A stretch of 42,728 nt of DNA from Companilactobacillus nodensis DSM 19682 = JCM 14932 = NBRC 107160 (lineage in GTDB: Bacteria; Bacillota; Bacilli; Lactobacillales; Lactobacillaceae). Position numbers and translations under genes: made by a program. Below the pieces are notes generated by a model. That model saw only the letters and a list, made by a program, of their open reading frames with translations, made no database searches and was not told the DNA's origin. Positions within the stretch are counted from its first letter, which is position 1, and each line of letters begins with the position of its first letter. Of this stretch, positions 25,845-35,504 are shown piece by piece. The DNA lies in assembly GCF_000615905.1 (NCBI RefSeq), contig NZ_BAMN01000019.1, positions 1-42,728 of the forward strand, read 5' to 3'.

Positions 25845-26839
25845 ATGAAAATATTGTCCTTTGGTGAAGTTATGCTTAGATTAACTGTTCCGGAGCATAT
25901 GTTACTGGAGCAAAGCGACACTGTGAGAATGAGTACGGTTGGTACAGGAGTTAATTTGCTAGGTAGTTTGTCCCACTTGGGTTATCAGACTAAGATATTA
26001 ACGCAAGTTCCAGATAACAGCTTGGGTAAGAAAGTCGCCGCAGACCTTAGAAAACTGGGAATATCAGATGAATGTGTCGAGTATTCTGGAAATCATCTTG
26101 GCAGCTTTTTTGTGGAACTCGGATATGGATCGCGACCTGAGCGTGTTATTTATCAAGATCGATTAACAAGTTCTTTTTGTCAGGCGGAGCAGATGAATAT
26201 GATTTTGAAGCAATGCTTGAAGATGTAGATTATGTTCATATTTGTGGAATCACTCTCAGTCTGACTAATAAGACTAGAACGGCTGCTCTAAAATTGGCAG
26301 AAATGGCTCAAAGAATGAGAAAAACAGTTTGTTTTGATTTTAATTATCGAATAGGCTTGAATGAGGATACGAGTCATTCTGTGATGAAAGAGCGTTACGA
26401 GGAAATACTGCCATATGTTGATGTGGCGTTTGGCAGTATTCGTGATTTGACTGATTTGTTGGATTATCCTGATATTGGAGCGCAACATATATTCAAACAT
26501 TTCATGGATGACTTTGACATTGAATACTTTGCTGGCAGTAACCTGGGTCAGAAAGATTCTAAAAAGTGTTTTGAAGGTTTTATATATCATGAAGGAGAGT
26601 TGTATCGTTCTAAGCCTCGAGAAGTTGATGTCTTGGATCGAATCGGCGGTAGAGATGCCTTTGCCAGTGGGATAATTACAGGCTTGATAGAGCACTGGGA
26701 TTATGACAGCATGCTACAATTTGCAGTAGCAAATGCCGTCATGACTCAGGAAGCAATGAATGACGTCCCGATTTTTGATAAGAATGATATCTTTGACTAT
26801 ATTCAATGTGATGGAAAAAATGATTTGATTGGATATTAA
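25845..26839 (+). pseudogene. PfkB-family sugar kinase (2-keto-3-deoxygluconate-kinase-like), interrupted by a frameshift
   Basis: About 331 residues when restored. The first frame (25845-26228) has MKILSFGEVMLRLTVPEH, GTGVNLLGSLSHLGY and GSRPERVIYQDRLTSSF. From about 26176 the protein continues one frame over with SGGADEYDFEAM, VHICGITLSLT, CFDFNYR and the active-site GGRDAFASGIITGL (GGxD where most PfkB kinases have GAGD). Adding one T to the T5 run at 26174-26178 joins them. Beside the KDGP aldolase, the expected product is KDG-6-phosphate. A homopolymer loss makes read error likely. AGAGG lies before the ATG. Confidence 0.8.
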
Positions 26840-26840
26840 A

Positions 26841-26865
26841 AGCCAACTCTATTTTAGAGTTGGCT
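26841..26865. terminator. Bidirectional terminator, kinase cluster versus MIP18 gene
   Basis: An 11-bp perfect inverted repeat (26841-26851 with 26855-26865) lies between convergent genes, with T-rich flank CTTTTA on the right and AAAA on the left. Confidence 0.75.
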
Positions 26866-26869
26866 TCTT

Positions 26870-27169
26870 TTATACTCCCAGAGTCATCCGGGCAATTTTT
26901 GACATACGTTCTTTGGTCCAAACTGGTGTCCAAACCATTTCAAGGTTACACTTACTGACAAAATCAATTTTTTCGACAGCTTTGATTACGTTTTGCGTAA
27001 TTGATTCGCCAAATTGACAGCTACGCGTCGGCATAGTCATTTTGATATTGCAGATATCTTGGTTTAATTCAATATCGTAGATTAGACCAAGATTGATAAT
27101 ATCAAGTTCCATATCAGGGTCAATGACCTCGGATAAATGGTTTTTGATTATCATGATTTTGTCATCCAT
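26870..27169 (-). CDS. MIP18-family (DUF59) metal-sulfur cluster assembly factor
   Basis: 99 residues. DPDMELDIINLGLIYDIEL matches the DPExxxxIVxLGLV core of the family, and Cys51 in PTRSC is the conserved reactive cysteine. WTPVWTKERMSKIARMTLGV matches the PaaD/SufT-like C-terminus. Such proteins assist iron-sulfur cluster insertion. It is a stand-alone gene here; no suf genes are in view. AGAGGT precedes the ATG. Confidence 0.88.
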   Translation of the reverse strand: MDDKIMIIKNHLSEVIDPDMELDIINLGLIYDIELNQDICNIKMTMPTRSCQFGESITQNVIKAVEKIDFVSKCNLEMVWTPVWTKERMSKIARMTLGV

Positions 27170-27381
27170 AGTGACCTCTTTCTAACCGAATATTTGCTCT
27201 TAATTTTAATTATACGCTCGTTGTTTTTTAACTGTAGCGTGAATTTAATGATAAATTGATTGATTTTTGTTTGTCAGAACTACTTTCAGACTATTAATAA
27301 TCGATTTTAATTCCCATTTTTAAATAAATTAGGTTAGTATATAGAAGTGTTAATTACGAAATAATAAGGTGTTATTAAATA

Positions 27382-29265
27382 ATGAAAAGATTTAACAAAA
27401 TTTACGCATTACAAGTTGTTTTCATAATCTTGTCGGCATTACTGATGGGATTTGTTTTGGAGTACTCACAAATCGGTGGAGTACAATTTGCGTTTTCTAC
27501 CATTACACAGACGTATCCAGGAATGTATCTCGTAACAGCGACGATATTGTTCTTGATTTATATGGGATTGTACGGAATCATCAATCGATTCTTTTATTCA
27601 ACGGCGGTGTTTTATGTTTTCTTCCTTATATACGCTGTCGCCAATCGACTGAAAGTCATGTATCGAACTGAACCAGTTTTGCCAAGTGACTTGATGTTCT
27701 TGAGTAATATCAAAGAATTATTAACTATGGTCAGTTTGAAACTTGTCCTAGAAATCGTTGTAGCTCTGTTAATCGGTATCGCCATTTGTATTTTCTTAGA
27801 GAGAAAGTTTGGTAAGTCGTTGCTCCGTATGAAGTGGCCAGCCCGTGTGATTTTTATTCTATTAGCAGTGCTGAGTCTGGGTAGTTTTTACTCAGCTAAT
27901 GATGAAGGATCACTGACTAACAAAGTTTTGGCGAAGGCTGGACGTTCAGATTTCACTGCCAACTTGATTTGGGAAACCAACAGCAATGGTCCATTGATCA
28001 CATTTTTAACTAATGTTCGCGTCAATGTCATGGATCAACCTGAAGGATACAGTGAGGCTAAGATTGATTCAATTGTTAAGAAATACAAGAATGTTGCTTC
28101 AGACATTAATCAAGATCGTCCGAACAGCAATGTTAATAAGCAAACATTGATCTTTGTTTTGAGCGAAAGTTTCGCTGATCCGAGTCGGGTTCCGAATGTC
28201 AAAATCAATCAAGATGCGATTCCTAATATCCGTCAAACCATGAAAGACAATACTTCTGGTCTGATGCTCAGTTCTGGATACGGTGGGGGAACCGCCAATA
28301 TGGAATACATGACTTTCACAGGTTTGGCATTTAACCAGTTCTCTAAGTCATTGCAATCACCATATGTACAGTTAGTTCAAAAACAAAGTAATCCTGAAAA
28401 TATCACTAATCAATTCAACACGAAGGCTGCTATTCACCCTTATATTGGTAATTTCTATAGTCGTGCCAGTGTTTATAAGAAGTTTGGATTCCAAACGTTT
28501 AGAAATATTGATACAAGTGGCAACTTAGCATTGCAGTATACTCAACCTGCAGATGGCGGACAGTATATCGGTGATGAAGCAGCGTATAACGACGCCTTGT
28601 GGCAAGTTAATAATGTCAAAGATGGTCAATTCATTAGTTTGGTCACGATGCAAAATCATATGCCATACACTAATAAGTACAAGGATAATGAGTTCAAAGC
28701 TAGTGGTAGCGGTACTGGTAAGAATGCCAAACAAGTCGCTAACTTCTCTAAAGGTTTGAATTTGACAGATGCTTCAACTAAGGCCTTCCTAGAAAACCTT
28801 GATAAAATAAATAAGCCCATTACAGTTGTTTGGTATGGTGACCATTTACCTGGTATTTATGATGGCAACAGTATGGAGAAATACAATGTTGTTCAACATG
28901 AGACAGAATATTTTGTTTACAGTAATAAATATGCTGTCGAGCATGACAAGGCTACAAAGAAATTAAATAGTAGCACTAAGATAACTGACCCGAACGGATT
29001 CATTGCTTTGGCATACAAACAAATGGGACAAAAGGTTACACCATTCTACGCTATGTTAACTAAGATTCAAGAAGATGCACCAGCGATGGCGAAGAGTACA
29101 GTTGGTAATTCTGAAAGTCTCTACGTTAATAAGAAGACTGGTAAACAAGTAGATTACAAAGATCTAAGTAACAATCAAAAAAAATTATTGTCAGATTACA
29201 AGTTGATCCAATATGATTTAACAGCTGGAAAAGGCTACAGTACAAAAGCTGGATTTACAAAATAA
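27382..29265 (+). CDS. LTA synthase family sulfatase-fold membrane enzyme
   Basis: 627 residues. About five membrane helices fill residues 8-170, then an extracellular sulfatase-fold domain. Seen there are Glu262 (LSESFADPSRVPNV), the nucleophile candidate Thr304 (GYGGGTANMEYMTFTGL), His426 (MQNHMPY), and Asp487-His488 (WYGDHLPGIYDG), the metal and phosphate residues of LtaS. It would transfer glycerol phosphate or a related group to cell-envelope glycolipids. The GGGTANMEY version is typical of LTA-synthase paralogues in lactobacilli, so primary LTA synthesis is not certain. AAGGTG lies upstream of the ATG; monocistronic. Confidence 0.88.
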   Translation: MKRFNKIYALQVVFIILSALLMGFVLEYSQIGGVQFAFSTITQTYPGMYLVTATILFLIYMGLYGIINRFFYSTAVFYVFFLIYAVANRLKVMYRTEPVLPSDLMFLSNIKELLTMVSLKLVLEIVVALLIGIAICIFLERKFGKSLLRMKWPARVIFILLAVLSLGSFYSANDEGSLTNKVLAKAGRSDFTANLIWETNSNGPLITFLTNVRVNVMDQPEGYSEAKIDSIVKKYKNVASDINQDRPNSNVNKQTLIFVLSESFADPSRVPNVKINQDAIPNIRQTMKDNTSGLMLSSGYGGGTANMEYMTFTGLAFNQFSKSLQSPYVQLVQKQSNPENITNQFNTKAAIHPYIGNFYSRASVYKKFGFQTFRNIDTSGNLALQYTQPADGGQYIGDEAAYNDALWQVNNVKDGQFISLVTMQNHMPYTNKYKDNEFKASGSGTGKNAKQVANFSKGLNLTDASTKAFLENLDKINKPITVVWYGDHLPGIYDGNSMEKYNVVQHETEYFVYSNKYAVEHDKATKKLNSSTKITDPNGFIALAYKQMGQKVTPFYAMLTKIQEDAPAMAKSTVGNSESLYVNKKTGKQVDYKDLSNNQKKLLSDYKLIQYDLTAGKGYSTKAGFTK

Positions 29266-29269
29266 AGCA

Positions 29270-29302
29270 AACACGAGTCGAAATTTCGACTCGTGTTTTT
29301 TT
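29270..29302 (+). terminator. Terminator of the LTA-synthase-family gene
   Basis: A 13-bp perfect palindrome (29271-29283 with 29284-29296) ends in a run of T. Confidence 0.85.
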
Positions 29303-29467
29303 GCGTTGATATATACATAGGAAGGATTTTGTACTTTTAGTCAATATCTGGATAATATTTTTCTAAATGATGCGATTTATCTCGTATATCATAAAAATAT
29401 TTGTTAAACTATAAGAAGACACTAATAGCCAATTAAATGAATATGCCAAATTAAAGGAGGCGTGGAG

Positions 29468-32208
29468 ATGTTTTACAATCAAAGCAAAGATGATGTGCTG
29501 AAAGAACTAAATACTAGCCGTCACGAAGGATTAACTAAAAAAGAAGTTCAAGCTCGGCTTGAGAAGTACGGTCGAAATGAGATGCAACAAGATCCACCCA
29601 CGCCGATTTGGAAAATATTTATTCACAGTTTCAAAGAGCCACTAGTAATAATTTTGTTGCTAGCGGTTTTGTTATCTTTGGTAAGTGGAATCTATGACTT
29701 AACTAGTAGTGGGGATGTCAAACATGCGATGTCATCCTTCTACGAAGCCATTGCGATTATGATTTTGATTCTGATCAACAGTGGTCTGTCCGTTTGGCAG
29801 ACTGCTAGTGCCAGAAAGTCACTTGATAGTCTCAAGAAAATGAATGACCATCAAGTATCGGTATTGCGCGACAACAACTGGGAAAAAATCTCAGTCAATC
29901 TGTTGGTACCCGGAGATATTATCGGGGTTAAAATGGGTGACTTCATTGAAGCTGACGTTCGTTGGTTTAAAACGTCAGAATTGCAAGTTTTGGAAGCACA
30001 TTTGACTGGTGAATCAGAACCCATCAGCAAAGCAGTTGAGATTTTACCTGAAGAAACTGATTTGGGTGACCGTAAGAATATGGGTTACTCAGGCTCCACG
30101 GTAACGAATGGTAATGGTTATGCCGTTGTTGTGGCAACTGGAATGGAAACTGAACTAGGTAAGATTGCTGGATTGTTAAAGGACACTCCAGATTCAAAAA
30201 CGCCGATCGAAAAAACAGTTAACGAATTGACACGCAAGTTGATGTACGTTGCTGGTTGTGTGGTGTTATTCACTCTTGTGGCGGGTTCACTTAAGACGTG
30301 GCTAACAACTGGAACATTCTCATTCACTAGTTTTGCAGCGATTCTTTCGACAGCAATCGCACTCGCGGTTGCCGCAATACCTGATGCTTTGCCGGCAGTA
30401 TTGTCGATCGTACTAACGATTGGTGCCACTGTTTTGACGAAGAGCAAAGGTTTGATCAAATCTTTGAACAGCGTTGAAACACTTGGTTCAACCACTTTTA
30501 TTGCTTCAGACAAGACAGGAACATTAACTAAGAATGAAATGACCGTGACAAGGTTTTTTGCGAATGGAATTGAGTTCGAGGTTGAGGGCCGCGGCTATGA
30601 CCCATTAGGGAGATCACTCCTAATGGCCAAGTAGAATCAGCGAGGCAATTTATCGTTGCAAGTATTCTAAACAACGAATCTAATGTATCCAAAAATGAAA
30701 ATGGTAATTACGTTCCGTTCGGTAATCCAACGGATGTAGCACTAGTTGTCTTGGGTCTAAAGAACGACTTAGATCGTCATGAATTATTAAATAAGAAATC
30801 TGAGATTGACTATGATATTTTGAGGATTTTCCCATTTGACAGTACTCGAAAAATGATGAGTGTTGTGGTCAAAGCTGGAGATGAGTTCAAAGTGCTGACT
30901 AAAGGTGCGCCGGATGTCTTGCTTAACAAGGCAGATGCGGATACTGATAAAAAGGCATTCGAAGAAAAAATTGATAAGTTTGCTAACGAAGCTTTAAGAA
31001 CTTTGGCGGTTGGTGAAAGGATTATTTCTGAAGATGAAGCTATGAACGCTGCAATGGAGGAATTAGAGAATAATATTTCGTTGCTAGGATTAGCTGGCAT
31101 CATCGATCCACCTCGTGAGGAAGTTAGGCAGTCGGTTGAGACACTGCATAACGCCGATATAAATGTGGTAATGATCACGGGCGACCATGCCAAGACTGCT
31201 CAAGCAATCGCTGCTAAGTTAGGCATTATTTCTAATAATGGTACACAAGTTATGGAAGGCAAGCAGATCGATAGAATGTCTGATGATGAATTATTTGATC
31301 AAGTCGAGAACATCAGAGTTTATGCACGAGTATCACCTGAACACAAACAACGTATCGTTAATCAATTACAACGCCACGATGAAGTAGTGGCAATGACGGG
31401 TGATGGCGTCAACGATGCTCCAGCACTGCGTGCTGCTGATATTGGTGTGGCGATGGGAATCAACGGAACTGATGTAACGAAGGACTCGGCTGATTTGATT
31501 TTGTTAGATGACAAGTTCACAACGATAGAACATTCAGTTGAAGCCGGTCGAACGATTTTTACTAACATCAAGAATTTTATGCGTCATGAATTAACGACTA
31601 ATGTGGCAGAAATATTGTCATTGATGTTTGGTCTGCTATTGATCACACATGATATTGGTAATGTCAGCAGTAATACGCCGACATTGACGGCTTTAATGGT
31701 ATTGTGGGTGAATATGATCAGTGACGCCTTACCATCGTTTGCACTGGGTTATGATGTGCCAGAATCAGACATTATGAATGAACCACCACGTGATACGCAT
31801 AAGTCGATTTTGGCTGATGGAATGATGAGTCGAATCATTGTTCGAGGAATTACCATGGGTGTGGTAGTTTTCATTGCCTTCATTTTGGCTGCAAGAAGTG
31901 GTATGCAAGTTGAGGAGGCACAGACAGTGGCATTCTTGACATTAGTCTTTGGACAATTGTGGAACGTCTTTGATGCTAGAAGTTCTAAGACATTGTTTCA
32001 CCGCAATCCGTTCAGTAATCCTAAGTTGATTATGGCGGTAACATTCTCGGCACTGAGCTCATTGTTTGTGACGATCTCGCCGTTCTTCAATGAAGTTATG
32101 GGAACTGCCAGATTGAGTGACAGTGTATATCTAATGGTGATATTTATTCCAGCTATACCAGTATTCTTGATCTCAGGTATTAAAGCGATCTTACTAAAAA
32201 ATAAATAA
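29468..32208 (+). pseudogene. Cation-translocating P-type ATPase (Ca2+/PMCA-like P2), interrupted by a frameshift
   Basis: About 913 residues when restored. Order seen: N-terminal cation-ATPase domain (SRHEGLTKKEVQARLEKYGRNE), membrane pair, LTGES, the ion-site helix AAIPDALPAVLS (PEGLP-like), DKTGTLTKNEM, KGAPDVLL, MITGDH, MTGDGVNDAPAL and a C-terminal membrane bundle. PDALP rather than CPC indicates a P2-type pump, probably Ca2+ or Mn2+. At 30608-30610 (CATTAGGGAGATC) one G is missing: adding it continues GYDPLGEITPNGQVESARQF through to the second part. ATG 29468 lies 7 nt after AGGAGG; the GTG at 29462 is inside that spacing. Confidence 0.87.
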
Positions 32209-32311
32209 TTAATATTTTTGTAGAACGTTTTCATAAATCGGGTCGAAAATACCATGCCAAGAAGAGTAAACTAGTATTGTTACTTTACAATTAGGGGATG
32301 AAACAAGCGTT

Positions 32312-33286
32312 TTGAAGTTAAAAGGTTTTCTATACATAATAATACCGATGTTTTTATTCAGTTCGATGGAAATTGCTTTGAAGATTGCCGGTGGTCAATT
32401 CAATCCAGTTGAATTGAACTTTATCAGATTTTTAATCGGTGGATTGGCATTATTGCCGTTTGCGATTCTTCACCTTAAGAAGAATGGCGTTAAGATGTCC
32501 TTATACGATTGGGGTCGTTGTGCTCTGACTGGTTTTGTCATCGTAGTTGTCAGCATGACACTATACCAATTGTCGATTCAGGTGACAGAAGCTTCTGTCA
32601 TTGCCATTATTTTGAGTGCAAATCCAATTTTCGGATTGATCATTGGATTTATCTTTTTACATGAGAAGCTTTCCCGAACAAATGTCTTCGCCTTAGTGCT
32701 GACACTTGTCGGTTTATTAATTATTATTAATCCGTTTAATTTAAAGAATCCAATGGGAATCGTACTTGGACTTCTTGCATCGATCATCTTCGGTGTTTAC
32801 GGAGTCATGTCGCGGATCAATGGACATAAGATCGGAATCAATGGTCTATCGATGACCTGTTTCTCATTCTTGTTTGGATCACTAGAATTGGGTGTGTTGA
32901 TGCTATTAAGTCACACACCGATGGCCCAAAATTTACCAGCACACTACAGTGAGTTCGTTAATATTCCATTCTTCAAAGGTTTGACGTTACAAACATTACC
33001 ATTGATACTTTACATTTCCGTATTGGTCACTGGTGTAGCTTTTGGTTTGTACTTCATCTCAATGGAAGAGGTTGGAATCGTTCAAGCGTCACTTATATTC
33101 TTGATCAAGCCAGCTTTGGCTCCGGTCTTGTCGCTGCTGATCTTAGGTGAAGCCATCACTAGTCGAACAATTGTAGGAATCGTTGTAATTCTATTAGGCT
33201 CAGCTATTACGCTTGTTGGTGAAGATATTGCTTATCGAGTTATTGCCATAGTAAGGCACCAAACTCGCCAGCATCATATCAATTGA
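32312..33286 (+). CDS. EamA-domain DMT-superfamily transporter
   Basis: 324 residues with ten hydrophobic segments in two EamA repeats (FLFSSMEIALKIAGGQFNPVELNFIRF at the start; AIILSANPIFGLIIGFIFLHEKL; ASLIFLIKPALAPVLSLLILGEAI in the second half). Metabolite exporter of unknown substrate. The start is probably TTG 32312, since the family start (KGFLYIIIPMFLFSS) follows at once. A five-codon ATG frame (ATG AAA CAA GCG TTT TGA) directly upstream overlaps it, and AGGGG abuts that ATG, so a missing base joining them cannot be excluded. Confidence 0.83.
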   Translation: MKLKGFLYIIIPMFLFSSMEIALKIAGGQFNPVELNFIRFLIGGLALLPFAILHLKKNGVKMSLYDWGRCALTGFVIVVVSMTLYQLSIQVTEASVIAIILSANPIFGLIIGFIFLHEKLSRTNVFALVLTLVGLLIIINPFNLKNPMGIVLGLLASIIFGVYGVMSRINGHKIGINGLSMTCFSFLFGSLELGVLMLLSHTPMAQNLPAHYSEFVNIPFFKGLTLQTLPLILYISVLVTGVAFGLYFISMEEVGIVQASLIFLIKPALAPVLSLLILGEAITSRTIVGIVVILLGSAITLVGEDIAYRVIAIVRHQTRQHHIN

Positions 33287-33317
33287 TAATAAAAAAGAAA
33301 GTTGTTATACTTTCGGT

Positions 33318-33432
33318 GTAATAAAAAAGGCAGATCTCACTGGTCTGCCTGAAACATCGTCCGCTTGGGCGGTAGCAAGAAATGCAAAAATAGCCGCGAC
33401 TCGCTAAAGTCTTACTCAGCGGTTATTTTTTT
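33318..33432 (+). ncRNA. Small structured RNA, copy 1
   Basis: A promoter lies directly before it: TTGATA (33283-33288), 17 nt, extended -10 TGTTATACT (TATACT 33306-33311). The predicted transcript of about 115 nt forms three hairpins. P1 is GGCAGATC/GGTCTGCC (33329-33336, 33342-33349) with loop UCACU. P2 is CCGC/GCGG (33361-33372). P3 is an intrinsic terminator with 11-bp stem (33387-33397, 33419-33429), an inner GACT/AGTC hairpin, and a run of T. No ORF with a Shine-Dalgarno is inside. A second copy (35.4 kb) shares structure, promoter boxes and tail. Family not recognised; the target is unknown. Confidence 0.68.
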
Positions 33433-33521
33433 GGTCAAATTTCAGAATTTCAATTACTAACAATGCAAAAGCAATTATCAGATATAAAACTTCATATACA
33501 TTTAAATAAACAAACTAATCC

Positions 33522-33560
33522 AAAATTCAAAATTGGGCGCCAATCAATTTTGAATTTTTT
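33522..33560 (+). terminator. Terminator-like hairpin in the leader region of the amino-acid permease
   Basis: A 14-bp perfect inverted repeat (33522-33535, 33545-33558) followed by T-rich sequence, 90 nt after small-RNA copy 1 and 100 nt before the permease ATG. It could stop readthrough from the left or act as an attenuator. A half-cre-like AACGTTTTCA (33571-33580) follows. The remainder of 33433-33661 is A/T-rich with no other feature that I can support. Confidence 0.5.
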
Positions 33561-33661
33561 TATATTAAAAAACGTTTTCACACATAAAGTGGTTCAAAAA
33601 GTTGTAAAATATTTAATTGCAAATGTTTACTAAACGATAAAAATATTTTCGGGGGATTTTT

Positions 33662-35286
33662 ATGGAAACTTTAGAGCCGAAAAAAAGCTTCATTAGCTGG
33701 CCAGTACTGGCGTTGATGAGTTTTGTTACGGTAATTGGTTTTGATGATTTGACTTATAATTTTCAAAACAAGGTATGGGAGTTATCACTTCCTGGGTTAT
33801 TATGCTATTTTTATATGTCATTCCATATTCACTTATGGTTGGACAGTTAGGATCAGTCTTCAATCATGAGGGTGGTGGACTGACATCTTGGGTTCGTGGA
33901 ACTAGTGGCGAATTTCTAGGTTACTTTACAGCTTGGACATACTGGGCTGCATCAATTCCTTACGTTGTCGATACAGCTAATTCAATCGTTGTTGGATTAG
34001 GTTGGGCATGGTACGGAAATGGTAAATTACAGAATACGATGTCTAACGGTTGGTTCGCATTTTGGACCGTTATAACGTTCGTTGTCTTCATTTTTGTTCA
34101 ATCTAGATTCAAGCACTCACTTGAATTTTTGAGTACTATCGGTGGGGTTGCCATGTTTGGAATGACAGTGTTATTCGTAATCATGACATTTGCCGCACTG
34201 GGTATGGGTGGTCACATTGCTACTCAACCAATGAATGTTCATACCATTGTTCCAAAATTTGACTTGCATTATTTAACTACTTTGGGTCTATTGATTTATG
34301 CAATGAATGGTGCTGAATTGATTGCTCCATTTATTACTAAAATGCGTAAGCCAAAGAGTGAATTTCCTAAGGCTATGATTATGTTAGCCGTTATGACGGC
34401 CTTCCTTACTATCTTCGGTTCATTCTCACTTGGTGTCTTCTTCGATGCTTATCATTTACCAAATGATTTGAAGATGAACGGTTCATACTATGCTTTCCAA
34501 GCTTTAGGTGAACAATTCCATATGGGAAATACTCTTATGTATATCTTTGCCTGGACTGAAGTATTCTACTTAGCTGCTTTACTAGCCGTATTGCTAGACG
34601 CTATGACTAGAATGTTGATCTCTGATACAGGTGCTAAATATATGCCTAAGGTTCTTCGTAAAAGAAACAAGTCAGGATTACCAGTTAATGGTTATCTATT
34701 AACTTGTGGATTGAGTGCCTTCATTATGTTACTAGGTATTTTCCTTCCAAGTATGAACGATATTTTCAATTGGCTACTGAACCTTAATGGAATCATTTCA
34801 CCAGGTGTTACTTGCTGGATCTTCTTCGCTTTCATTAAAATTCGTATGGATAGCCAAAAATATCCTTCTGAATATGTCTACATTAAGAACGATAAAATTG
34901 CCTTGTCAGTTGGTTGGTGGTGCTTGATTATCACAGCCGTTGCAACAATTTTTGGTATTGCACCTCAAGATGTCGCTACTGGATCAAGTACATGGTGGTA
35001 CGAATTGATTATTAACTTCGTTGCTATCATTGTATTGATTGGACTTGGTGCCATCATGCCATATGTCACTCGTCGTGAAGAACGTAGTCAAACTGGCTCA
35101 GCATTCACACGTCTACAATGGACAGGAATCCTTGCTACACTATTAGTTGTTATTGTAGGTGATTTGTACCTAGGTGGTTCAAAAGCTGCTAATAACATTG
35201 CTATGATCGCAGGATTGACTGTTGTCGGTGCTGTGTTGATCGTTATCTTTGGTTGGCATGAACGTGATTTAATTACAGAAGATTAA
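33662..35286 (+). pseudogene. APC-superfamily amino-acid permease, interrupted by a frameshift
   Basis: About 541 residues and 12 to 14 membrane segments when restored. Start METLEPKKSFISWPVLALMSFVTVIGFDDLTYNFQN, then after one missing base (C at 33769, giving NQGMGVITSW when added) the long frame continues with FLYVIPYSLMVGQLGSVF, GGGLTSWVRGTSGEFLGYFTAWTYW and NGAELIAPFITKMRKPKSEFPKA. The FxLYVIPYSLMVGQLG and EGGGLTSWV pattern places it among the glutamate/GABA-antiporter-like APC permeases; the substrate is not determinable. GGGGG precedes the ATG by 5 nt. It is flanked on both sides by the small-RNA copies. Confidence 0.85.
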
Positions 35287-35292
35287 TTAGTT

Positions 35293-35322
35293 AAGAGTTG
35301 GGAGAAATCTCAACTCTTTTTT
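35293..35322 (+). terminator. Terminator of the amino-acid permease
   Basis: AAGAGTTG (35293-35300) pairs with CAACTCTT (35311-35318), followed by TTTT, 6 nt after the stop. Confidence 0.8.
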
Positions 35323-35369
35323 GATGTCTTAAAATTGATATGTGAATATAATCTTGTTATACTTTCGGT

Positions 35370-35488
35370 GTAATAAAAAAGCAGACCTCACTGGTCTGCT
35401 TGAAGAATCGTCCGCCTAGGCGGTAGCTAAAAGTGCGAAAAATAACCGCGACTTCTGCTAAAAGTCTTAATCAGCGGTTATTTTTTTT
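35370..35488 (+). ncRNA. Small structured RNA, copy 2
   Basis: Promoter TTGATA (35335-35340), 17 nt, TGTTATACT (TATACT 35358-35363). The spacer sequence differs from copy 1 while both boxes are identical. The P1 stem is GCAGACC/GGTCTGC (35381-35387, 35393-35399), again with loop UCACU. P2 is the palindrome CCGCCTAGGCGG (35412-35423). P3 is the terminator (35438-35449 with 35474-35485) with an inner GACTT/AAGTC hairpin. Relative to copy 1, a U-G pair in P1 becomes C-G and a G-U pair in P3 becomes A-U. On the opposite strand P3 can also terminate the convergent TSUP gene. Confidence 0.68.
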
Positions 35489-35504
35489 GGTCAAATTTCA
35501 GAAT

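Noticed and set aside
33318-33432. Reading the small-RNA copies as plain terminators or as a leader riboswitch of the permease
   Set aside because: Each copy has its own promoter and three hairpins. Copy 1 ends with a terminator about 230 nt before the permease ATG with another hairpin between, and copy 2 lies after the gene and its terminator.
2811-33850. Programmed ribosomal frameshifting as the cause of the broken frames
   Set aside because: The sites share no slippery heptamer, downstream structure or family precedent, and they affect unrelated genes. Base errors explain them better.
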